Positions 22,900-33,536 of a DNA stretch of 64,000 nt are shown here, piece after piece. Position 1 is the first letter of the stretch. Each line of letters opens with the position of its first letter. The position numbers and the translations under genes were made by a program. The notes beneath the pieces were generated by a model, which was given only the letters and a program-made list of their open reading frames with translations, ran no database searches and was not told the origin of the DNA. Origin of the DNA: Jacaranda mimosifolia (taxonomy: Eukaryota > Streptophyta > Magnoliopsida > Lamiales > Bignoniaceae); assembly GCA_018894105.1 (NCBI GenBank), contig CM032128.1, forward strand, positions 18,519,001 through 18,583,000. The letters run 5' to 3'.

Positions 22900-23960
22900 A
22901 GGATGACCAGCTGTTAATTAATTTGAAGCACAAGAGGGCCAAATGGGAAATTCTTCTAACTAAGGACACCCCACACAAGAGGAAAGAATGATGTTGACCT
23001 CGCCATTAAAATAGGGAATATGAAGACAAGTTGTAGAAGAGATAATCATCATGTGGCAGCAATTCACGTAATTCTATCAGCAGTAAAGTCAAGTTGGCGG
23101 TTCTCAATGTATAGAAGAACCTGCAGTGGATTGAATGCTAGAACAGCTCCTTAGACATAGCCCCCTGAGGTTTGTGGATGATCAAAAGGCAGAAGTATAG
23201 GTTGAGGAGATTGAGAAAAAATTTCAAGCACTGAATTATCCAAAAGAACAGAAAGTTAGACATGCCATCTTTCTTTTAGGAGAGGATGCCTATCTTTGGT
23301 AAAGGGTACTAGGCCAACAGCGGAATCAAGAAGGAACACCTCGTACTTGGGAGAACTTGAAAAGCAAATTTATGAATAAATTTGTACTTGAAGTTGTAAA
23401 GAATGCTCGGGAGTGGGAGTTTATGGAACTTACTCAATGATCTATACTAGTGTGCCTGTACGATGCCAAATTCAATTGCTAATCTAGTACACACCTCAAA
23501 TATTAGCTGATGTGGAATGCAGAACAAGAAAATTCATTAAAGGGATAAAACTTAAGTAGTAAAGAATCTTTATAGCTTATGAATTGCCCACTTACAAGGG
23601 CCGTGAAAAGGGCTATGCAAGCAAAATTAGAACTTAAGAAGCTGTATAAAATTGAAGAGAAAATTAAGCAGGGAAAGACCTTTGGGACCACAGCTCAAAG
23701 TGGAGAGAGAAGTGACTCTAGAAGGAAACAACATAGGGTTCAAGGTAAGGCGTTAGTCAGATGTCATAGTGAATCTACATCTTGGAAAAAGCAAGGAAAA
23801 TGCATACGGGTGTGGCAGTGACCAACATTATGTGAGGGATTGTCCGATGAGCTAAAAGTCCATCTTCCATATTCAAGGAAAGAAAGGGGAACAAGCTACA
23901 GAGTTTAATAGAAGGCAAGAGGACCCAACTCACGGTAATACTTTACTAGGGGAGGCGCAT
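22900..23960 (+). pseudogene. gag of the pol-less gypsy element
   Basis: The capsid domain is legible at about 23175-23470: VEEIEKKFQALNYPKEQKV, then AIFLLGEDAYLW and RTWENLKSKFMNKFV, followed by YDAKF. This matches the retrotransposon gag family (a w-x-x-x-F pattern with A-x-W/Y-W, then W-x-x-F/L-x-x-x-F, then a Tyr-x-x-x-Phe). A basic linker (about 23580-23700, KRAMQAKLELKKL) leads to a CCHC knuckle (CGSDQHYVRDC, about 23806-23846), whose first Cys is in another frame (AAATGC at about 23795). Several stops and a frameshift in the knuckle make it nonfunctional. Downstream, where protease should begin (about 23930-24060), there is only a short unassigned stretch before the PPT. Confidence 0.75.
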
Positions 23961-24105
23961 CTATCTAAGGTATGATTTTGTTTACAATGATTTGGGAGAA
24001 ACTTTTTCCACCCTTGAAGAAATGTAACCATATCAATACCTCTTATGAGCATCGGTGTTGTTTTGATTTTTTTTGAATGTTAGATGAAAATCTGGGGACC
24101 TGATT

Positions 24106-24123
24106 CTTTTAAAGGGAAAGGAT
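24106..24123 (+). other. Polypurine tract of the pol-less element
   Basis: CTTTTAAAGGGAAAGGAT immediately precedes the 3' LTR start (TGCATGGGCATA). Confidence 0.7.
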
Positions 24124-27100
24124 TGCATGGGCATAAAATTTTCACTAGATTTTAATTGAATTGGAATATGAAGATTTTAAAATAATGATAATAATAACAA
24201 AATTGAATTGAGGCCTTAGTAAATTGTATTTAAATTGATTAAGGCATTAGTGTGTTATTGGAAAATTTTAGGGACGAAAATTTAATGAAATACGGACTTG
24301 ATTGCAAATATTAGAAGCTTGAGGGGGCTAGAAAAGTAATCTGATCGAACTTAATTGCAAGGTATTTGAGGATTTAGGGGCTAATGCATAAATGAGGAAA
24401 GTCAAGTGGGAACAATTGAAAGTCTAGGAAGGTTTGGCCCCAAATTGCATGCAAGAAAAAGTCCTGGGGTAATATCTGCAATTAAAGAAAATTGAAAAAT
24501 ATATATGGAGAAGAACCTCAACTTAATCCAATTTCCACATGCATTATTGTCACCTCTTCTACCGGCCACCTTCTCGCCTTGACTAGAAAACTTGAAACCA
24601 AGACCACCACTACCTCTCTCTCACTTTAGCTATCACATTAACACTAAGAACTCTGCAAAACACAAAGTGGAACGTAGGGGAATTGGGCACTAAAATGAGG
24701 TGCACGACGGTAAGTAGTAGACGCCCCATTTTGTCAATTGAAGTTGGTAATTGAAGGGTGTGCAATGACGGGCTCTGCGGGAGGAACATTTTGTATCCTC
24801 AATTTGAAATTTTTATGGGTCGTGATTGAGGAATTAACATGAAGGCGTGTGATGAAAATTGGGCTCAAGACGTGATTTCCAGTTAATTACTTCTAACTCC
24901 AGCAACAAATTGAGGAATTGATGAGGGGTTTTTTATCAGTGCAGCTGAACTTTTAATTTAATGGTAGTGAATCCCAACTCCAATAACGGTAGATGGCACC
25001 GGCGCTCTGGTGACTTTAAAGGCATAAAGTTATGAACCTTATTTTGGATACATGTCGAGCAATTTCAGACCTTGAATTGACTCCAAATTCAATCAATTTG
25101 GTAAAAATTTATTTAATCGATTAAATGATTCCTTATTTGGTTTGATTGAGTTGTTAAGCTTATTTTCATTGTAAATTTCAGTTAATTGGACCAAGAATTG
25201 TGATTATAGACTGAAATAATCGAATAGAAATTCGATTGTAAGTATGTGAGGACCCAGACTCGATAATTAGAGACTAATTATTTTTCAATTAAGATATTTT
25301 GGAAAGTCGTTAAGTGGGAGCAATTGAAACTTTAGGAAGTTTTGGGCCCAAATTGTATGCAAGAAGTCTAGGGTAAAATCTGCAATTAAAGAAAATTGAA
25401 AAATATATATAGAGAAAGACCTCAACTTAATCCAATTCCCATATATATCACAGTCACCTCCTCTACTGGCCAACTTCTCGCCATGACTAGAAAACTCGAA
25501 ACCAAGACCACCACTACCTCCCTCTCACTTTGGCGATCACAGTAACACTAGGAACTTCTCAAAACACCCTATGGAACATCAGGAATCGGGCACCAAAAAG
25601 AGGCGTGTGGCGGCGCGTGGCGTACGTCCCATTCCGGCAATCGAAGTTGGTAATTGAAGGTTGGGAAATGATGGGCTCTGTGAGAGGATCATTTTGGTGT
25701 CCTCAATTTGAGATTCTGATGGGTGGTGTGGAGGAATTAATGTGGCAGCATGTGGTGGCGTTAGGGCTTAAGGCGTGATTTTTGGCCAATCACTTCTGAC
25801 TCCAGCAGGAAATTGAGAAATTGATAAGGGGTTTTTGATTAGCACAACTAGACGCGTCATTTGGTGGTGGTGAATCCTAACTCTGGTGGTGGCGCTTCGG
25901 TGACTTTCAAGGCAAAAAGTTGGGAATCTCATTCCGGGTATATGCAAAGCAATTTCAGACTTTGAATTGACTCTAAACTCAATCAATTTGGTTAAACTCT
26001 ATTTAATCAATTAAATGATTCCTGATTTGGTTTGATCAAGTTGTTAAGTTGATTTTCATTGAAAATTTAAATTAATTGGACCAAGAATTGTGATTATAAG
26101 CTAAAATAATTGAATAAAAATTCGATTGTAAGTATGTGTGGACCCAAATTTGATAATTATAGACTAATTATTATTTAATTAAAATAATTGATACATTTGA
26201 AAAGTCAAGTTATGAAACGATAATAAAATTTACTCGCATAAGAAGATATATTAAATTCACAGATAGAGGTTGAATTAGTCAGCTATAGACTAACTTTATT
26301 GATTATGGACTAAATCTTGGTTAAGGTTTTAATGATAAGAAGTCTAATTGATTTGGACTAAACCGAATTGAGATGTTTGAGAAATCTCATGAATTAAGCT
26401 ATGTTTTAACTTAATATAAAATAGGATTGAACCAAGATGTCCTCATGAATTCAATATTCTAATCGATGAAGGAAAGATTAATTCCAAAAATTGAGCTAAG
26501 GTATCTACTAAACCATGTTTGCGAACCACTATTCCTCGTGCCCTTTCTCAGCCTTGTCAGATGATCATGTATCTGTTATCTATATTTTAATTGGGATGTC
26601 ATTGGTATGGTCTTGCCGACTGTTTATTTGCTCATTTTTTTAGATTTTCTGTGAAATACAATTAAAATTTGAGATGACTCTTTGCTGTTATGGGACGGCA
26701 TTAAGTCAACTCGTTACGTGTGTTTAAAAGGTACTGGTCTCTAGTCTTATTTTGTGAATTCCGTAAAATCTTTCAATTCCCCAATATCTAGCTATTTTAG
26801 CATGTGCTTCTAGTTATCCGTATTCAGATTGAATGCTCTTCTTAATTATGTATGTTGTATTCCATTTTGTCTGATTTTTTCCATACATGACAATGCTTGC
26901 CTCACTGAGTCATTTGAACTCACCCTCTCTATGTTGTTCTTTCTATTTTTTGTTACCAGATTGGTGAAATAGAAGATACCTTAAGCTTGGGCTACCTTTC
27001 GTATAGGGTAGATATTGTTAACATGGTATGTATATTGGTAAAGATGCGACATGTTATGTTTTTAATGTAAAGCGGGCATTAGTCAACATGTTAATGTATA

Positions 27101-27407
27101 AGTTGAATCATGTGCCTTTGAGCAATTGTGAAATTATTATGAGGACTCGGGCTTTGTTGCCATTTTTAGCATGACTAGATTTAAATTTTGAGTTGCCTAT
27201 CATCTTGGGTTGTTGAAAATTCATCTAAATATCATGGTTATGGAATGTATGTGGAGTTTGAACTTTAGGATTTAATGATGCAATTATTCATTTCGTGCTA
27301 TTATGAAATTTTTTAAGTTGAAAATTTTAGAGATGTGTAATTTATTTAGGAAATTTGACTGAAGTAGCACCTCGCCATAGCAGGCATCTTCTAGACGGGA
27401 CGCTACA
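24124..27407 (+). repeat. 3' LTR of the pol-less element, with an internal 0.9-kb duplication
   Basis: It shares the whole block order of 19122-21991 but is longer because 24401-25305 is repeated as 25306-26210. The first bases (TGTAACACCACAAATCG in the 5' LTR) are reduced to TGCA. The CTCACTGAGTCATTTG block is at about 26902 and the end is GGGACGCTACA (27407). Confidence 0.8.
24401..26210 (+). repeat. Direct tandem duplication (about 905 bp twice) inside an LTR
   Basis: Unit A (24401-25305) and unit B (25306-26210) contain the same series of blocks: AAGTGGGA(A/G)CAATTGAAA, GCAATTAAAGAAAATTGAAAA, a GATTTGGTTTGAT(T/C) block and a GACCCA(G/A)A block. The 5' LTR has a single copy. Short matching sequence (AAAGTCAAG, near 24399 and 26201) sits at both ends, which fits unequal exchange or replication slippage at a microhomology. 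Confidence 0.75.
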
Positions 27408-27641
27408 CGTCAAATATTCAAAATTATGATAATAGAGACTTGTTTCATGATCACTATCATATGTATGATCAAGTACTGCAGTCTTATATTAGTTTAGGGC
27501 ATTAACCAAATGTATGTGAAGAATATCATAAATTGCATAAGATGAAGATGGTCATTTATAGAATATTATTTAATCAAGATTGTTTTATAAGGAGTAGTTT
27601 TTACTTGCCAATCTAATTGGTTATGGAGCATTATTCCAACA
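27408..27641 (-). repeat. Copia-type LTR, minus strand, part 2 (5' end)
   Basis: The reverse strand begins TGTTGGAATAATGCTCC (27641) and matches the start of the copia LTR at 45514 (including CAATCTTGATT(A/G)AATGATATTC-type blocks, about 27570-27590). It runs to 27408, where the gypsy insertion begins. It is the 5' part of the LTR at 17700-19121. Confidence 0.8.
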
Positions 27642-28015
27642 TATAGACGAAATCTAGAACTCAAGATTCCAACACCCATGCCTCCATAAGAGGCAAGAAC
27701 ATAGAGCAACCAGCTTGAAGTGTTGTTATGTCTTCGCACGAGAGCCAGCACTTGAAGTTCATCCACCACTAAAGGAGGCACAAGGGCAATAGGCTCCACC
27801 CCTAAGAGAATTAGTATTATAGATTACTCAAGAAGTGCTGATGGCGTAACTAAAGAATGCCTCCATACAACTGTGGCCAAAGTAGTCGCCTAATATGCCA
27901 AAGAGCATTACCCTCATGAGCTACCCCAATCCTCTTACCGAAGTAGAGAAGCTTTATCATCCCCAAAGAGGACAAAATAAAGGATGAATCTACCACATCA
28001 GGTACACATATACCC
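27642..28015. other. Unassigned 374-bp segment between two diverging copia-type LTRs
   Basis: It lies between the 5' ends of a minus-strand LTR (27641) and a plus-strand LTR (28016). A plus-strand frame contains EVHPPLKEAQGQ and YPNPLTEVEKLYHPQRGQN (about 27755-27980, with stops), which reads like old coding sequence. I cannot name its family. Confidence 0.35.
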
Positions 28016-28990
28016 GTTAGAGGAGTGTGCAACAAGCCATTTAGATTGGTGTATAACTACTTTTGTAATACAATTTTATTTGATTAATATAATTCTTTTA
28101 TTGGCCATCTTCATCTTCTGCCTTTTTGTTATACATTTAGTTGAAGCTCGCAAGATCATATATATTTATGCTACGCGATATAGGTCAATAGTTGACTATA
28201 TCATGAAACATGTCTCTATGGCTATGATCTAAAAATTACTCCAAGTCATAGAATCTATTAGATAAGGGTGTCGTAAATTTTGATAGACTTGCATTAGCGA
28301 TATATGCTCCAAATGTTGGATAATGCCCCATTTCGTGGGCATTCGGCGTAGTGGACCAATATACATGCTAGTAGATACTTGTTGGAGAACAAGCACACTG
28401 GGGACTCTACATAGCGAAATCCTTGAGGTAGCTGAAGTGGTGTGCCAGAGAAGATGATTCTCTGTGCTTGCGATAGTGCATATTATTAGTCCTTCAACTT
28501 GAGGTTTCATGGTAACTTTTGTGTCGTTCCTTGTGCTTAGATTCATGCACCGACCACTTAGTAGGCAACAAGGAGGGAAGTTTTGAGTATGAGCTGCTTG
28601 TGCGTTGAGGTTTGCAAGGACAAATAAAGAATTGATTTTGCTTATCTTGTTGAATAATTTGATTTTCTATATTTTCTATGATGCTCGATTCAAGAAGTAC
28701 TTGCACAAGGTATTGTGATAATTTGAAAAGAAATTTTCAAAGTTGAGGTCGTAGAAGAATCGATCAAGGATAGATACATAGTTATCAATGCTATTAGAAT
28801 TTAGGTGAATATAATGATCTTGGCATCAATCAGAAGATAGAAAATGAAAAGACCGTATTTGCATGGTACTCGTAAGTGAAAGGGCTCATATGAATTGATT
28901 TCACTTGTCGATTGGCTCCATAGGTTTATGGCTGGACATCGATATAAACTAATTATAGAAGCTCATCAATTAAGAATATTAGGATTTTCA
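28016..28990 (+). repeat. Divergent copia-type LTR fragment, plus strand
   Basis: It shows the order of the copia LTR: GCAACAAGCCATTTAGATTGG at the start (for GCAAGCCAATAGGATTGG), GGCCATCTTCATCTTCTGC (28101-28119), TCCAAGTCATAGAATCT (28240-28256), GACTTGCATTAGCG, CACTTAGTAGG, and ACCGTATTTGCATGGTA (28852-28868). It is more divergent than the other copies, and similarity fades after about 28990 before the expected LTR end. Confidence 0.65.
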
Positions 28991-29960
28991 TTTTAGATGG
29001 TCCTAGAAAGCTATATGGATTTTCACCAAAACGTTATGTGGACTAATAATGTGACTTTCATCAAATAAGAGTACTAGGACTTTAATAATTTAAGAATACC
29101 AATTTGTATTCATATCACCTTAGGAGTTACACAATAATACACAAATGAAATTCATTTTTTTCATCCTATACTAGCTCTGGAGTATCTATGAGTGATTATG
29201 GAAGAAATCTCAAGAGGAGAAATTTTCTAAAAGCAAGGATAGTAAAAGACTTCTGCCTTCTTCCTCTTTCTTCCCCCCTCTTTTTATAGAGTTGAGTTGC
29301 GGACTTAAAGAAGAAAATTTGAGATCCAAAATAATAACACCATTATTGATGTGATGGTGACTATTTGCTGGCACTATTATTGTTCTAGTGGTGATCATTT
29401 GCTGCTGCTAGAGTCATGCATGGGAAGCTTTTTCTTATCTATTGGAAGGGATGGGGAAGATGTGATTTCCCCCCTCTTGTCCAAAGAAAATTTAAAAATA
29501 TGTTTATTTCTTTCTTTCTTTTTTTTTAAAGTCAGCGAACCCTTGTTACATGAAACTTGGGTTTCATTGGATCCTATTACATAATATTGGGACTTTCACT
29601 AATTTTTCTATTCTTTTAGGGATTTTGTGATTTTTATGAAACTGATATGGAACTATTATGTAACTCTTTTGAAACTGTTTGCTAGAAACTATTTTGAAAT
29701 TGTTGGAACTGCTATGGAACTTTTACTATATTGGGCTGAAAATCCCAAAATAGATGTCTTCATTATCATATGCTAGGTCAACAAATGTGGAATTGGGAAC
29801 TTTCTCTCTCATTGTGTTCTTGTAAGATTTTTGTACCTCTTCTTGGGCATTGGCTTGCACTAATTTGGCCGCAAGGTTTTGCTTTTTCAACAAGAACTAT
29901 TGTTGTTGGGTGGTGCGTTGTTTTTCAATACTGGTATTTATTTTGTAGTACTAAAGATTT
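28991..29960. other. Spacer without recognisable gene
   Basis: It may include the diverged tail of the preceding LTR. A CTATAAAAAGAGG promoter-like box is readable on the minus strand (about 29278-29290). At 29640-29740 a GGAACT/GAAACT phrase recurs every 15-30 bp. No coding motif was seen in any frame. Confidence 0.35.
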
Positions 29961-31099
29961 TGTTGGAACTACTGGAATTGTGCCTTACAACCAATTAGAA
30001 TGGTGTGCATGACTACTCTTTTTTGAGACAATCTTAATTGAATGATATTCTATAAATGATGACCATCCTTATCTTATGCAATTTATGATATTCTTCACTT
30101 TTATTTGGTTGAAACCCTAAAATCATACAAGATTATGGGAATTGGTCATGCATATGATGGTGATCATGAAATAAGTCTCTGTGGTCATGATTTTGGGACA
30201 CTCCAAGTCATAAAATTTAAGAGACAGGGCATCTAAGATTTAGATAGATTTGTACTAATATGCATACTCCAAGGAGTTGGATATTGTCCCGTTCATGGGC
30301 AATCCATCTACAGTCATGATTTTGGACACTCTAGGTCATAGAATCTTAAGAGATCGGGTATCTAAGATTCATACAGACTTGTACTAACAATGCATACTCC
30401 AAGGGGTTGTATATTGTCCTTTTCATGGGCAATCCATATAAGACATGGATGCATGTTAGTGGGTGCTTGTTAAAGAACAAGTTAACTAAAGGCTCGCTTA
30501 AAGAATCCATAAGGTAGTCGACCTGGCTTTTTGATAATAAGAAATTCTCTAACTTATGATAGTACATATAGTTACTCCTTTGACTTGAGGTTCCACGGTA
30601 ACCTTGTATTTAAGTCCTTGTGCTTTGATTTTGTCCTGACCACTTAGCGGGTCACTCGAGGCTTAGGTTGGGCTCAAGCTACCTAAGTATGGAGATTGGT
30701 GAGTTCTAAGATGGGATTCATTTCTCTCATTGTGAAGAATGAATTGATCTCATTTGTATTCTATGATAATTGATCCTAAGAAATCCTTGCGCAAGCAAAG
30801 TGGTATGATAATTTGGAAAATGAGTTTTCTAAAGTTGAGGTCATAATTGGAACGACATATCAAGAATAAATGTATAGTTATTGAGGTTATTAGCATGGTT
30901 TGTCGGAACACCAATTAATCGACTAGAATGGGCATTTCGGAATTGGACTGGATGCTGGCATTCCATTGTTCCGGTGGGGAATGGTTGTGACTTGGAACCA
31001 TTGCATCATGTTGATAAATCGACTGGAACAGCGCGACATTTTGATGTATTAGCATGTCGCGGTATGTGGAATGGTAGTTTGGCATAGAACGGCGGTATT

Positions 31100-33097
31100 T
31101 TGAAAGGACGATGGTGGTGGCGGGATGGTTGCCAGCATTGGATGGTGAGATTGAAATAGGGTGCCTGGAAATAGGGGAGGCAGGGCGCTGCTAAAGAAAG
31201 TCTTTCCCTTTTTTTTCCCCCTTTTTTGTTGATGAATACAGTTTTTTCCTTTTTTTTTTCTTTTTTAATATAATTTTACATATTATCTTAATTATTTATT
31301 TAGATCATCTTTCAGCTTATAATGTTGATTGTACTTCCTTCCAAAATAGGTTGTCCATGCATTCTGAAACGCTAGGAAAAAAGTTACAATTGATCCTCTA
31401 GGTTGTGAATGCTTTGTTTTTACCTTAGACTAAAAATTTTTCTTCCTGATAAATGAAAATTTTAGTAGTTTGATTGTTATAAGTAATAAATGACAAAAAG
31501 ATAACCTTAAAATTACCATTTGGCCACATATATAATATTACATTTTTCAACTTAAAATAATTAAATTATTATCAAATGATTTATTGGTTTCTGAAGTAAA
31601 GATATAGTACGTAATAGATTTCCAAAAGTAATAAATATTTTTACACCAATTCTTTATGAAAACTAAAAATGGAGTGCTGTTGTCATTCCGTAGACAGTGA
31701 ACATCATTTCCTAATTTTTAATGTTGTTCAGCTTTAGAATTAAAAAAAGCTATCCATTATCAATTTACTAACCATCAATTTAAATAAAATAATAAAGATC
31801 AAACATGAAAAGAATAAGATTTTAAGAAAATTTGAAAAACACTACACCTTAAATGAAGAAAATATTTCATTTTGCATTTTTCAGATAACATATGATTAAC
31901 TAAATAAAGAATATGTTAATAAAATAAATAATATCGATTATCAGTTCACTAACCATCAATTTAAATAAAAGTAAAGATCAACATAAAAAGAATATTTACA
32001 TAACTAACTAGATTTTAAGAAAATTAAAAAAGCATTGCATTAAATGAAAAAAATAAATGTTTTTTCATTTTACATTTTTCACATAATATATGATTTACTA
32101 AATAAAGAATATGTTAATTATTAAAGTATAAAATAATATTACTTCACTAGCTAGGAGTAGTTTTGTCAGCTCATTTATTAAAAAATGAAGTGTATTTGTT
32201 AATTTGAGAAGTGCAAATATCAATTCCATAATGTATTTGAAGAAACTGCATAGTTTGACATGCATTAATAGGGAATTTAACCAGCAAAACGTATTTTCAT
32301 AGAACGAGAGTCAAAATCAGAGAATGACAACCATTAACTTTTCCTCAAGGGTTAATGGGGTGGTGTGGAAAATTTTGCGTGTTGACATTTCGAATATTAA
32401 TAAAATAATAGTGGAAACTTAAGAATAGTGTAATATAACTATATATTCACGTGTAATTATTTATAATTCTCAATAGTTCTGCAAGTCTGCTAAAATATAA
32501 AGGACTTTATGAAGTTTAGTGTAAGTATCAAAAGGTTCTTATTTTTGTCATAAATTATAAATAACCTTTTAATATGGAAAATCTATAAATAATACAAGTA
32601 GAAAATATATGAAAAGATCAATTTATAAATTTAAATTTCCAATTTAGAAAAGAATAAGAATATTTAAAGAATTAATATATAACATGTCTTATATTTTGTT
32701 TGATTTTAACAAAAGGTTAAATCATATTAACAAAAAGGTAAATCATATTAAGAAAAATATAATACTTAATAAATTATAATTTATATAGAATGATGGAAAA
32801 TTTTTATCTATTTGTTTACATGTAAGAAAATTGAAAATCATTACAATTAGTACCTAAAATATTTTTGTATTAATATACTTCATCAAAAATGTGCTAAAGG
32901 ATGTCACAAAATTTTGTACCTTATTGTTCTACACATTCTATTAGTAATGTTACAAATTTATTATATCGAATTCATTTTTGATATACTATTGAATAATTGA
33001 ATGAACAATTTAAAAAATAATATCCTGAATACTGTTATAAGAAGGCTTTATGAAATCTAAATCAATTTATAATGCATAAAATTATGTTATTTTCTAA
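31100..33097. other. AT-rich non-coding arm of the hAT-like element
   Basis: This holds long T-runs (31208-31270) and A/T-rich sequence with stops in every frame. Apart from the duplication at 31756-32120 I see nothing in it. Confidence 0.6.
31756..32120. repeat. Tandem duplication of about 181-198 bp
   Basis: The block ATTATCAATTTACTAACCAT with following AATTTAAATAAAA occurs at 31756 and again at 31937, and the later phrase TAAATAAAGAATATGTTAAT at 31901 and 32099. The two copies differ by several small indels. Confidence 0.7.
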
Positions 33098-33536
33098 TAT
33101 AAATACTAGGAAAAAATGATTGTACCCCTCTGTGAAAAACGAAATAGGAAAAAGACCCCCCCGGTGAAAAAAAAAAAACATACAAAAAAACCCCCTTGTC
33201 ATTTTGAAAATCATGCAACAAGGCTCCTTACGTGCCTCACTCGCATGTTTATGTGAAATTTTTAAAGTTTTTATGTATAAAATGACTTTTCCACCCTTAT
33301 AATACCAACCGTTAAATGCTTTTGAGAAAAATCGATAGTTCAAATTAAATCTCACAAAAAAAATATAGAAATATAGAAATAATATTATTATATATAAATA
33401 TTATTTGTATATATATTTAATTAATATATATATGTATGTACCAAACCCACCAACCAACTCCCTCCCTACACACCGCCCCCCAACAGTACATTACAACATA
33501 CACACACACACACATATATATATTATATGTTATATG

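Larger units (their letters stand above)
19122..27407 (+). mobile_element. Pol-less Ty3/gypsy element with 2.9-3.3-kb LTRs
   Basis: It starts TGTAACACCAC (19122) and ends GGGACGCTACA (27407). Flanks are CTTGA (19117-19121) and CGTCA (27408-27412): a decayed 5-bp duplication with two changes. It is placed exactly where the interrupted minus-strand copia LTR resumes. Between the LTRs only gag is recognisable (about 22900-23960). A polypurine tract follows within 170 bp, with no protease, RT, RNase H or integrase. The sequence just before the PPT (ATCTGGGGACCTGATTCTTTT with one split) is shared with the other two chromoviruses in the window, so this is a deletion derivative of the same group that depended on another copy for enzymes. 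Confidence 0.85.

Noticed and set aside
28016..29960. A full-length copia LTR
   Set aside because: Recognisable blocks stop near 28990 and neither an end nor a target duplication could be placed.
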